Shown: positions 19,085 to 26,675 of the stretch, one piece after another
Position numbering within the stretch: position 1 is the stretch's first letter
How the letters are laid out: each line of letters begins with the position of its first letter
From: Gammaproteobacteria bacterium
GTDB lineage: Bacteria > Pseudomonadota > Gammaproteobacteria > Steroidobacterales > Steroidobacteraceae
NCBI GenBank assembly: GCA_027307325.1
Contig: DAHUXE010000031.1
Location: 1-47,603 of the forward strand
Reading direction: 5' to 3'
Length of the DNA stretch: 47,603 nt
Program-made: the position numbers and the translations under genes
The notes under the pieces: generated by a model
Database searches by the model: none
Seen by the model: the letters and a program-made list of their open reading frames with translations, nothing else
What the model was told of the DNA's origin: nothing

Positions 19085-20638
19085 ATGAATCGCAGAAGCT
19101 TCATTCGGACGGCGGCTGCGCTGTCCCTGGCGGCACCCGCCGGAAGACTCGCCGCCGCGGTCGACACCGACGTCGATCCGACCGAGCAGTCCATCGCCTC
19201 GCTGCAGCGGGCGCTGGCCGCGGGCGTGGTCAGCTCCGAGGCGCTGGTCGCGGCCTATCTCGCGCGCATCGCCCGCTTCGACCAACACGGTGCCGGATAC
19301 CGCTCGGTGCTGACGCTCAACCCTCAGGCGAGCGCGGCCGCACGAACGCTCGATGCCGAGCGCCACGCGAACCGGCTCCGCGGCCCTTTGCACGGAATTC
19401 CAATCATCCTCAAAGACAACATCGAGTCGGCGGACCCGATGGCGACCACCGCGGGTTCGCTCGCGCTTGCGCGCTCCATGCGCCCGACGGATGCGCCACT
19501 CGTCGCGCGCCTGCGGGCGGCCGGAGCGATCGTGCTCGGCAAGGCGAACCTGAGCGAGTGGGCCAATTTCCGCTCGACTCGCTCTTGCAGCGGCTGGAGC
19601 GGCCTGGGTGGTCAGACCCGCAACGCCTATGCCCCCGACCGCAATCCGTCCGGCTCGAGCGCCGGTTCCGCGGTCGCGGCGGCCGCGAGCTTCTGCGCCG
19701 CCGCCATCGGCAGCGAGACCAACGGCTCGATTCTCTCGCCCGCATCGCTCAACGGACTCGTGGGCCTGAAGCCCACCAAGGGTCTCGTGAACGCGGCGGG
19801 TGTGGTACCGATCTCGCCGCGCCAGGACACGGCCGGACCGATGTGCCGCACGGCCGCCGACGCCGCCCTCGTCGCAAGCGTCATCGCCGAGCGCCCGCTC
19901 GGCTTCGGCGCGCACGGCTCGGACCTCGAGGCTTTCCGGCTGCGAGGCGTGAAGATCGGCGCGCTGCCGGTGCCCAAGTCCGCACATCCGCGCACCGCCC
20001 GCTGGTACGCCGAGGCGCGCACGGCGCTCGAGCACGAGGGCGCCGTGATCGTCGACCTCAAGGAACCAGCGGTGTTCGATGAGGGTGGGGATGCGGAGCT
20101 CGAAGCGCTGCTGTTCGAGTTCAAGGCGGCAATCAACGCGTACCTGGCGGCGCTCGATCCCGCCCAGGTCGAGTGCCGGACGCTTGCCGACCTGATTGCA
20201 TTCAACCGGACACACGCCGATCAGGAGCTGATCGTCTTCGGCCAGGAGTTGTTCGAGATGGCCGAGACGCATGGACCGCTTACCGATCCCGCCTATCAGA
20301 AGGCTCTCGCAACCCTGCAACGGACCGCCGACACGGAAGGCCTGGCGACACTGCTCGGCCAGCAGGGTGTCGAGATTCTCATGGCGCCGAGCAACGGACC
20401 GGCGGAGCGGCTCGACGAGGTATGGGGCGATCGTCACGATACGGGCTTCGCACAGATCGCCTCGGCGGCGGCGATCGCCGGCTACCCAAGCCTCGCGATG
20501 CCCGCGGGTGCCTTGACCGGACTGCCGGTTGGCATCACGCTGGTCGGCAATCGCAATCAGGACGGGCTGCTGCTGCAGGTGGCGCGCGCCTACGAGCGCG
20601 CGACCCAGGCGCGCCTGGCGCCGCGTCTCGTGATCTGA
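19085..20638 (+). CDS. Secreted amidase, peptide-amidase-like (amidase signature family)
   Basis: Ser-cisSer-Lys amidohydrolase of 517 residues. It starts MNRRSFIRTAAALSLAAPAG, a twin-arginine export signal, so it should act in the periplasm. The catalytic triad is visible: Lys110 in PIILKDNIES, cis-Ser191 in NPSGSSAGSA, and nucleophile Ser215 in SETNGSILSPAS; the 24-residue gap between the two serines is the family spacing. The block NGLVGLKPTKGLVNAAGVVP and the QDTAGPM that follows closely resemble the Stenotrophomonas peptide amidase, which removes C-terminal amide from peptides; that substrate is inferred. The ATG is preceded by GGGGAGG. It lies 37 bases before an S9 peptidase, suggesting joint peptide breakdown. 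Confidence 0.88.
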   Translation: MNRRSFIRTAAALSLAAPAGRLAAAVDTDVDPTEQSIASLQRALAAGVVSSEALVAAYLARIARFDQHGAGYRSVLTLNPQASAAARTLDAERHANRLRGPLHGIPIILKDNIESADPMATTAGSLALARSMRPTDAPLVARLRAAGAIVLGKANLSEWANFRSTRSCSGWSGLGGQTRNAYAPDRNPSGSSAGSAVAAAASFCAAAIGSETNGSILSPASLNGLVGLKPTKGLVNAAGVVPISPRQDTAGPMCRTAADAALVASVIAERPLGFGAHGSDLEAFRLRGVKIGALPVPKSAHPRTARWYAEARTALEHEGAVIVDLKEPAVFDEGGDAELEALLFEFKAAINAYLAALDPAQVECRTLADLIAFNRTHADQELIVFGQELFEMAETHGPLTDPAYQKALATLQRTADTEGLATLLGQQGVEILMAPSNGPAERLDEVWGDRHDTGFAQIASAAAIAGYPSLAMPAGALTGLPVGITLVGNRNQDGLLLQVARAYERATQARLAPRLVI

Positions 20639-20675
20639 GCGGGCGCGCTTCACATTCCCGGCTTCCGAGGCAGCA

Positions 20676-22634
20676 ATGAAGAATCTCACCGCGGCGTTAC
20701 TTGCTCTCGTGGGCTCGTGCCTCTCTCTTCCCGGACAGACGGCAGCGTCCGGTCCTGAAGATCGTCAGGTCACCGATCCGCACTCCGTCATGTCGGCGGG
20801 CAATGCCGCCGCCCACGCGCTGTCGATCGACGACCTGTACTTCACGCGTTCGGTATTCGACGGCTCGTGGTCGCCCGATGGAAAGCAGATCGTCTTCACC
20901 ACCGATCTCACCGGGCGCCAGAACCTCTGGAAGGTCGATGCCGCCGGCGGCTGGCCGGTGCAGCTGGTGCAGTCGGACCAGCGGCAGTACGCCGCAGCCT
21001 GGTCGCCGGATGGCAAGTGGATCGCGTACCAGCAGGACCTGGACGGGAATGAGCTCTGGGATGTGTTCGCCGTCGCGAGCGACGGCGGTGATCCGCTCAA
21101 CCTGACCAGCACGCCCAACGTGCGCGAAGAGTCGCCCCGCTGGTCACCGGACAGCAAGCTGATCGCGCTCGACATCAAGGACAAGAGTGCGACCTCCTAC
21201 GATCTGGCCACCCTGGATTTCGCGACGCGCCAGGTGAAGAACCTGACGCAGGAGCGGGCCCCGGACCGCTCCTGGACCTCGACCGCGTGGAGCGCCGATG
21301 GACGGACCCTGTATGCCACCCGGTACGAGATCAGCTTCCAGGACTCGGATGTTTACGCGGTCGACGTCGCCACGGGAAAACTGACCAATCTCACACCGCA
21401 CCAGGGCAAGGTGGTGACGTTCGCCTCGGCGCTCTCCCCCGACGGTAAAACCCTGCTGGTCACCTCCAACGAGCACGGCGGATACCAGAACGTCGCGCTG
21501 CTCGACATCGCAACTCACAAGCTCCGCTGGGCGACCGACACGCAGTGGGAAGCGACCGCGGGCGATTTTTCCCCGGATGGGAGCACCTTCACCTATACGC
21601 TGAACGCCGATGGCCTGGTCGACGCTTACCTGGTCGACTCCTCCACCCTGAAGGCGAAGAAGATCCCAGCCGGCGGTGGCGTCAACGGCTTCCCGGGCCA
21701 CCCAAGCTCCTACTCGCCTTCGGGAGGGAAGCTGCTGCTGTCACACCAGAGCTCGGTGCAGCCGTCCGACTTCTGGATCTACGACATCGCGAGCGGACAT
21801 GCCGAGCGGCTGACACGCTCGGCCATCGCCAGCGTCGTGACCGCACCCATGCCGGAATCGCAGGTAATTCACTATCGGAGCTTCGACGGCAAGATCATCA
21901 GCGCATTGCTCTGGGTGCCGGTGAATCTCAAGCGTGACGATTCCAATCCCGCGATCGTCCTGCCGCACGGAGGTCCGACCGGCCAGACTCAGGACCGCTG
22001 GAGCCCGCTGGTCGCGGCCCTGGTATCGCGCGGCTACGTCTGCATCGCACCCAACGTCCGGGGCTCGACCGGCTATGGACTCGCCTTTCAGAAGGCCAAT
22101 TACCAGGACCTGGGCGGCGGAGACCTGCAGGACGAGGTCTACGCCGCGCGCTTCCTGCAGGCGACCGGCTACGTCGCCAGGAAGAAGATCGGCATCACCG
22201 GGGGCTCCTACGGAGGATTCATGACCCTCATGGCGATCGGCCGCACGCCCGAGGAATGGGCCGCGGGCGTCGAGCTCTACGGCATCATCAACTGGATGAC
22301 GATGCTGCAGCACGAGGACCCCCAGCTGCAGCAGTATGAGAAGTCACTCCTCGGCGATCCGGTCAAGGACCGGCGGGCATACGACGCCGCCTCGCCGATC
22401 ACCTACCTGCACAATGTCAGGGCGCCGCTGCTCGTGCTGCAGGGGGACAATGATCCGCGAGTACCGCGGGAGGAAGCCGAGCAGGTCGTCGACATCCTCA
22501 CGAAAGACGGCAAGACGATCGCAGCCCACTACTATGCGAACGAAGGTCATGGGTTCGCCAAGCGCGAGAACCGGATCGACGCCGCGCGCCGCACCGTCGA
22601 ATGGTTCGACAAGTACCTGAAGGGCGCGCCCTGA
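20676..22634 (+). CDS. Exported S9-family (prolyl oligopeptidase-like) peptidase
   Basis: Serine peptidase of 652 residues with a signal peptide (LTAALLALVGSCLSLPGQTAA), hence periplasmic. Residues about 45-395 form a TolB/WD40-like beta-propeller with repeated WSPDGK blocks (SWSPDGKQIVF, AWSPDGKWIAY, SALSPDGKTLLV). The C-terminal alpha/beta-hydrolase domain has Ser511 in GITGGSYGGFM, Asp593 in QGDNDPRVP and His625 in NEGHGF, so it should be active as an oligopeptidase or acylaminoacyl/dipeptidyl peptidase. GAGG lies six bases before the ATG. It is probably cotranscribed with the upstream amidase, and a divergent TonB receptor completes a plausible uptake and degradation set. Confidence 0.92.
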   Translation: MKNLTAALLALVGSCLSLPGQTAASGPEDRQVTDPHSVMSAGNAAAHALSIDDLYFTRSVFDGSWSPDGKQIVFTTDLTGRQNLWKVDAAGGWPVQLVQSDQRQYAAAWSPDGKWIAYQQDLDGNELWDVFAVASDGGDPLNLTSTPNVREESPRWSPDSKLIALDIKDKSATSYDLATLDFATRQVKNLTQERAPDRSWTSTAWSADGRTLYATRYEISFQDSDVYAVDVATGKLTNLTPHQGKVVTFASALSPDGKTLLVTSNEHGGYQNVALLDIATHKLRWATDTQWEATAGDFSPDGSTFTYTLNADGLVDAYLVDSSTLKAKKIPAGGGVNGFPGHPSSYSPSGGKLLLSHQSSVQPSDFWIYDIASGHAERLTRSAIASVVTAPMPESQVIHYRSFDGKIISALLWVPVNLKRDDSNPAIVLPHGGPTGQTQDRWSPLVAALVSRGYVCIAPNVRGSTGYGLAFQKANYQDLGGGDLQDEVYAARFLQATGYVARKKIGITGGSYGGFMTLMAIGRTPEEWAAGVELYGIINWMTMLQHEDPQLQQYEKSLLGDPVKDRRAYDAASPITYLHNVRAPLLVLQGDNDPRVPREEAEQVVDILTKDGKTIAAHYYANEGHGFAKRENRIDAARRTVEWFDKYLKGAP

Positions 22635-22667
22635 ACGGCGGCCTCGGCCGCCGTACGAGTCAATCAC

Positions 22668-23183
22668 TCAGGGGATGCCGGCCGAGCCGGCACGTGGGGC
22701 CATCGTGCCTGTCGCGTGTGGTGCGCCATCCCTGCCGCCAAAGAGATCGAGTCCCTCGCTGAAATTCTCGTGCACGCAGTAGGCCGACTCGCCGATCGAG
22801 GCGATCTGCCACACCCACTTCGCGGCGCGCCACCAGTCAGAGCCGGTCGCCTCGGCCTCGCGGTCGAGCCAGCCTGTTACCAGAAGGTGCGCCAGGGAAA
22901 GTCCCGCCCAGGCAGCCTCGACGCTGCGCTCGCTCGGGTACCGGCCGATGAGGCGCGAGGTCAACGGATCGGCTTCGTAGTAGCGCTGCGGGCGGCGCGC
23001 GATAGTGACGGTTTGTGCGAAATCGACGGCGTGGAGTCCCTGATAGACCCATTCGCTCTTGTCACGGGCACCCTCCTGAAGCGCGGCACAACCGGCAAGG
23101 AGCGCGACGAGTGGCGCGGCGGCATGCTTCACAGCCGCACGAGTTTCGCCGCGTGCCGCAAGGCGGCGCCATAGGTAAAGCAC
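22668..23183 (-). CDS. Small hypothetical lipoprotein
   Basis: Up to 171 residues; not a family I recognise. A lipoprotein signal (APLVALLAGC) is evident, with a soluble remainder containing YQGLHAVDFAQTVTIARRPQ, YEADPLTSRLIGRYPSERSV and several Trp residues (WLDREAEATGSDWWRAAKWV), which may form amphipathic helices. Both possible starts are GTG: the one at 23183 used here, or one at 23132 (VKHAAAPLV), which gives a more usual lipoprotein signal length. Neither has a good ribosome binding site. It converges on the S9 peptidase and lies near a second TonB receptor on the same strand. Confidence 0.65.
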   Translation of the reverse strand: MLYLWRRLAARGETRAAVKHAAAPLVALLAGCAALQEGARDKSEWVYQGLHAVDFAQTVTIARRPQRYYEADPLTSRLIGRYPSERSVEAAWAGLSLAHLLVTGWLDREAEATGSDWWRAAKWVWQIASIGESAYCVHENFSEGLDLFGGRDGAPHATGTMAPRAGSAGIP

Positions 23184-23311
23184 GCATGGCCTGGCTCGGT
23201 GCCGACATCGTGTAATGGCGGAGTCGAGTACGCTTGGCGCGACTCGGCGTCGGTTACCTGTATGTCGCTGGAGAAGCTGGGGTCGTATCAGTCTTCAAGG
23301 CGCGAGGGGGC

Positions 23312-23339
23312 CGGGGGCTGAGTCACCGCGCAGCCCCCG
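23312..23339 (-). other. Hairpin at the 3' end of the second TonB receptor gene
   Basis: CGGGGGCTG (23312-23320) and CAGCCCCCG (23331-23339) form a perfect 9-base-pair stem around a 10-base loop that contains the receptor stop codon. No U-run follows on the minus strand, so it is a stem that may slow 3' decay or aid termination, not a textbook intrinsic terminator. Confidence 0.5.
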
Positions 23340-25506
23340 AGTCGTACTCGAAGTTCTCATTGTTCGTCTTCATCACCCCGATCGTGTATACGACTCCGAC
23401 GAAGGCGACACGTCCTGCGACCGTGCGCTCATAGACCTGAGTAAGCGTTGGCGTGATGGCCACCCGCTCGTAACGCTGACCATCGAAGAGATCGGAGATG
23501 GTCGCTACCGCAGAAAGTGCGGAAGTGAACGCGTGCTTATAGCCCAGGTTTACGAGATTGATCGCACTCACGCTGCCCTGGGGTGTCAGGCGCTTGTCGG
23601 TGCGGCTAAAGGTGAGCTGCGCCGAATCAGCGGCTGTCGGGCGGTAGTCGAGTTTGACCTTGGCGTTCACACCGGTAGTCGACTTCAGCCCGGGGAAGCC
23701 GAGCGCGGTGGCGTCGATCTGCGTGTAGAACGCATTGCCGCTCAGGCTGTAGGACAGTGCTCGAGAGAAATGCCCGGTCGCCGAGAACTCGAGGCCAGCC
23801 GAGTCGCTTCGCGGCAGGTTAGCCTTGCTCGTGACCGTCAAGCCCTGACCGACGTACTCCGTCACGTCCGTCAGGCTGTTCTGGTTTCGACGATAGTAAC
23901 CCGTGAGCCCGTAGCTCGATTCGCGCCCTTGGTACTCATACCCCAACTCATATGATTGGGTGAACTGAGGCCTCAGGTTGGGATTCCCGGCGGTGAAGTT
24001 CGGCGGGTACTCCTCGAAGACGTAGGGGTTCAGGAGATCCGGGTCCGGGCGCGTTACTCGACGGCTCGCACCGAAGGAAACCGTCGAGCGGTCCGAGAGA
24101 CTGCGATCGACGTGCAGGCTCGGATAGACATCGGAGTAGCGGATGTCCGTCGCTACGGCGGGATTGACCTGCGTGGTCTCCGTGCGGGTCCACTCAGTCC
24201 GCACGCCCGCGAGCCAGGTCCAGGGGGCGATACTTGCCTGGTAGCTCAGGTAAATCGCGTGAATGCCCTGGTGAAACTTGAAGTCGCTGTTGAGTATCGG
24301 GTTGAGCGTCTGCACGCCGCTCGCCGGGTCAACATTGGCGCCTGCGGTAACGAATCCGTAGTGGTCCTGCTCAAAGGCATATCCGAGCTTCAACGTTTGC
24401 GTCTTTGACAACGGCAGGGTGTAGTCGACGTCGGCTTCGGTGATGGCGTTGTCCTCGCCAAAATCCAGGTTGTCGTAAAGCACAGGCGCCGGTGGCACGA
24501 ACGAATCATTCACATAGTCGTAGTGCTCGTGCTGATGCGAGATCGAGCGATGCAGGGAAAAATCCAGCGTCTCGCCGGGCTGCCTGAACTTCTGAGTAAA
24601 GCCGAGCGTTGCGTTGTAGTCATCTTCCGGATCGTGACCGCTCGTCAGGCGCCCCGTGGAACTCGTTACGGTGCCCGACGCGAGTGAACTGCCATCGACC
24701 TGACTGTAGGTGCGCAGTCCTCCACGCTTCATCCAGCTCATGGAACCCGAAAGCGACTGAAGCTCGCTGGGATCGTATTCACCCGAAACCCCAAGAGTAG
24801 GAACATCGCGGCGAATGTGCTGGCTCGCATGGTCCTGGCTATCGAGAATCTGCCCTGTCGTCGGGTCCGGCCCGATCACCTGAGACTGAATCGTGCGTGC
24901 ACGGTAATCGGCCCTATACCCGGCATTCACAGATGCCGTGAAGTCCTTGCCCCCGTAGTTGCCATTGGCGCCAGCCAGCCACCGGCCGCCGTCGCCGAAA
25001 CTGGTCTGGGCGGACGCCGATTTCGCTTCTCTGGAGCGGTGCTTGCGCGTGATGATGTTGATGACACCGGCAGCACCTTCGGCCTTGAACTGCGCGGGTG
25101 GTGTGGTGAGAACCTCGATGCGCTCGATATCCCGGGCGGAAATCGACTGAAGGTTGTCGCCAGCCTTCGACCCCTGCAGCTGGGTAGCCGGCTTGCCGTC
25201 GATCAGGATCAGTACGTTGGTGTCCCCACGCAGCGATACCACACCGTCGGGGTCAACATCGATCGAGGGGATCACGCCCAGAATGTCGCTCAGAGTCCCA
25301 AGCGTGCTTTGCGCGTCCTCGGGCACCGAGTAGATCTTGCGGTCAATCCGCGACTCAACATTCAACTTCTGACCCTGGACGACGATGGTGTCGATCGGAG
25401 TTGAGGAATTCTCGGCGGGCGCTGCGGCTGCGACGATCGGTGTGAGGACGAGGAGGATTCCGGAGACACTAGCCGCACTGAGCCCCGAACCGGCTCCGTG
25501 CCTCAT
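23323..25506 (-). CDS. TonB-dependent receptor-like outer-membrane beta-barrel protein
   Basis: Outer-membrane protein of 727 residues from the ATG at 25506, which is preceded by AGGAG; an upstream ATG at 25533 lacks one. The signal peptide ends near VAAAAPAEN. The plug has TIVVQGQKLNVESRIDRKIY, LGTLSDILGVIPSIDVDPDG, then VSLRGDTNVLILIDGKPA and EGAAGVINIITRKHR. The barrel belongs to the OMP_b-brl_3 type (YDPSELQSLSGSMSWMKRGG, RVTRPDPDLLNPY). The C-terminus extends beyond the last strand with a tail NNENFEYDSGAAR, a feature of this subfamily, instead of a terminal Phe. Base composition is visibly less GC-rich than its neighbours, common in receptors but also compatible with transfer. The substrate is unknown. 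Confidence 0.88.
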   Translation of the reverse strand: MRHGAGSGLSAASVSGILLVLTPIVAAAAPAENSSTPIDTIVVQGQKLNVESRIDRKIYSVPEDAQSTLGTLSDILGVIPSIDVDPDGVVSLRGDTNVLILIDGKPATQLQGSKAGDNLQSISARDIERIEVLTTPPAQFKAEGAAGVINIITRKHRSREAKSASAQTSFGDGGRWLAGANGNYGGKDFTASVNAGYRADYRARTIQSQVIGPDPTTGQILDSQDHASQHIRRDVPTLGVSGEYDPSELQSLSGSMSWMKRGGLRTYSQVDGSSLASGTVTSSTGRLTSGHDPEDDYNATLGFTQKFRQPGETLDFSLHRSISHQHEHYDYVNDSFVPPAPVLYDNLDFGEDNAITEADVDYTLPLSKTQTLKLGYAFEQDHYGFVTAGANVDPASGVQTLNPILNSDFKFHQGIHAIYLSYQASIAPWTWLAGVRTEWTRTETTQVNPAVATDIRYSDVYPSLHVDRSLSDRSTVSFGASRRVTRPDPDLLNPYVFEEYPPNFTAGNPNLRPQFTQSYELGYEYQGRESSYGLTGYYRRNQNSLTDVTEYVGQGLTVTSKANLPRSDSAGLEFSATGHFSRALSYSLSGNAFYTQIDATALGFPGLKSTTGVNAKVKLDYRPTAADSAQLTFSRTDKRLTPQGSVSAINLVNLGYKHAFTSALSAVATISDLFDGQRYERVAITPTLTQVYERTVAGRVAFVGVVYTIGVMKTNNENFEYDSGAAR

Positions 25507-25602
25507 TGCGCTCCTGGGCAGCCAATTTCTCATGGAATGCGTATTTTTCCAGGACCTCGTGAGACTCCGAGAGCGTAGGTGATACTCCCCGAGAAGAGGA
25601 TC

Positions 25603-25678
25603 TGGCGCCCCCGGCCGGAGTTGAACCGACGACCTACCGCTTAGGAGGCGGTCGCTCTATCCACTGAGCTACGGGGGC
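25603..25678 (-). tRNA. tRNA-Arg (anticodon CCT)
   Basis: Folds as a complete cloverleaf: acceptor GCCCCCG/CGGGGGC, D arm GCTC...GAGC, anticodon stem ACCGC/GCGGT with loop CTCCTAA (anticodon CCT, reads AGG), variable AGGTC, T arm GTCGG-TTCAACT-CCGGC. Discriminator G and an encoded CCA 3' end are present. It lies between a TonB receptor and a membrane-protein gene. Confidence 0.97.
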
Positions 25679-25790
25679 GCGAGCGTTGCCAGTGTACCGG
25701 CGCGGCGCCCGCGACCACCATCCCTGCCCGCGGCGACAGGCGTACCATGAGCCGAGTGCCGCTCGCGCGGTGCCCGGCCAGGAGACGTCC

Positions 25791-26564
25791 ATGACCACCT
25801 CCATCAGCGTCGGCAAACATGAGCCTCTGCGCGTCGAGATCCGCAGCGTTCCGCTGCGGCAGCCGCTCGAATGGCTGCGCCGCAGCTGGGAAGACCTCAG
25901 GGAGATCGGCAAGCCAGGGCTCGCCCACGGCGTCCTGATCGCAGTCCTCGGCGCGGTGCTTCTCATGCTCGGCAGCACGCACCTCTACCTGACGGCTGCG
26001 GCCGTGACCGGCTACCTGCTGGTGGGCCCGGTGATGACCACCGGCCTCTGCGAGCTGGCACGACGGCGCGAGGCGCGCGAGCGGCTCGGCTTCGATGAGT
26101 CGCTGCAGGCGCTCAGCCGTAATCCCCAAGGTCTGATGCACTTCGCGGGTGTGCTCGCGCTGGTTGCGCTCCTCTGGTTCCTGTTCTCCGCGGTGGTGCT
26201 CGAGACCGCGCTCAACGCTTCCGTTCCGAGCCTGGCTGTCGCCCTGTGGGGAGGGGGCGCGGGATCCCTCGGACCGGAGCAGGTGCTGGGATACGTCGGC
26301 AGCGGCGCCGTGCTTGCGGCGTTCGTCTTCTCCGTGTCAGTGGTGGCGGTACCGCTGATGATCGACCGGCGCGCGAGCGCGAGCGATGCCATCCGCGCCA
26401 GCCTGCGGGCGACCTTCGCCAATCTCCCCGCGATGCTCCTGTGGGGCGCCCTCATCGTGGCGGTGACGGCGATCGGCTTCATCACGCTGCTCGTCGGGAT
26501 GGTGTTCGTGGCGCCGCTCCTCGGGTATGCGACCTGGCACGCCTACCGCGATCTCATCGCCTAG
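25791..26564 (+). CDS. DUF2189 family inner-membrane protein
   Basis: A 257-residue predicted integral membrane protein. The start at 25791 has GGAG seven bases upstream. A soluble N-terminus contains the block IRSVPLRQPLEWLRRSWEDL, characteristic of DUF2189. About five or six hydrophobic segments follow (GVLIAVLGAVLLMLGSTHLY, GVLALVALLWFLFSAVV, VLAAFVFSVSVVAVPLM, LLWGALIVAVTAIGFITLLV, GMVFVAPLLGYATWHAYRDL). The conserved late motif FVAPLLGYATWHAYRDLI is present. The family is often found near cytochrome oxidase genes in other genomes, but no such link exists here. Function unknown. Confidence 0.85.
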   Translation: MTTSISVGKHEPLRVEIRSVPLRQPLEWLRRSWEDLREIGKPGLAHGVLIAVLGAVLLMLGSTHLYLTAAAVTGYLLVGPVMTTGLCELARRREARERLGFDESLQALSRNPQGLMHFAGVLALVALLWFLFSAVVLETALNASVPSLAVALWGGGAGSLGPEQVLGYVGSGAVLAAFVFSVSVVAVPLMIDRRASASDAIRASLRATFANLPAMLLWGALIVAVTAIGFITLLVGMVFVAPLLGYATWHAYRDLIA

Positions 26565-26675
26565 CTCAGTCCCGCCTCACGCCGCCCGCTGCGTGAAGCT
26601 CGCCACCTCGTCCCGCGCGGGGACGTGCTGCGCCCGCGTGCGACAATGGCACGCCTCCCCTGCAAAGGATCATCG

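Noticed and set aside
15652-22634. A lasso-peptide locus, because a TonB receptor and an S9-family peptidase occur together as in isopeptidase clusters
   Set aside because: No precursor peptide, no B (leader peptidase) gene and no asparagine-synthetase-like C gene are present.
15652-25678. A genomic island inserted at tRNA-Arg(CCT)
   Set aside because: The region next to the tRNA is less GC-rich, but I found no integrase gene and no repeat of the tRNA 3' end at the far side, and TonB receptors are often less GC-rich.
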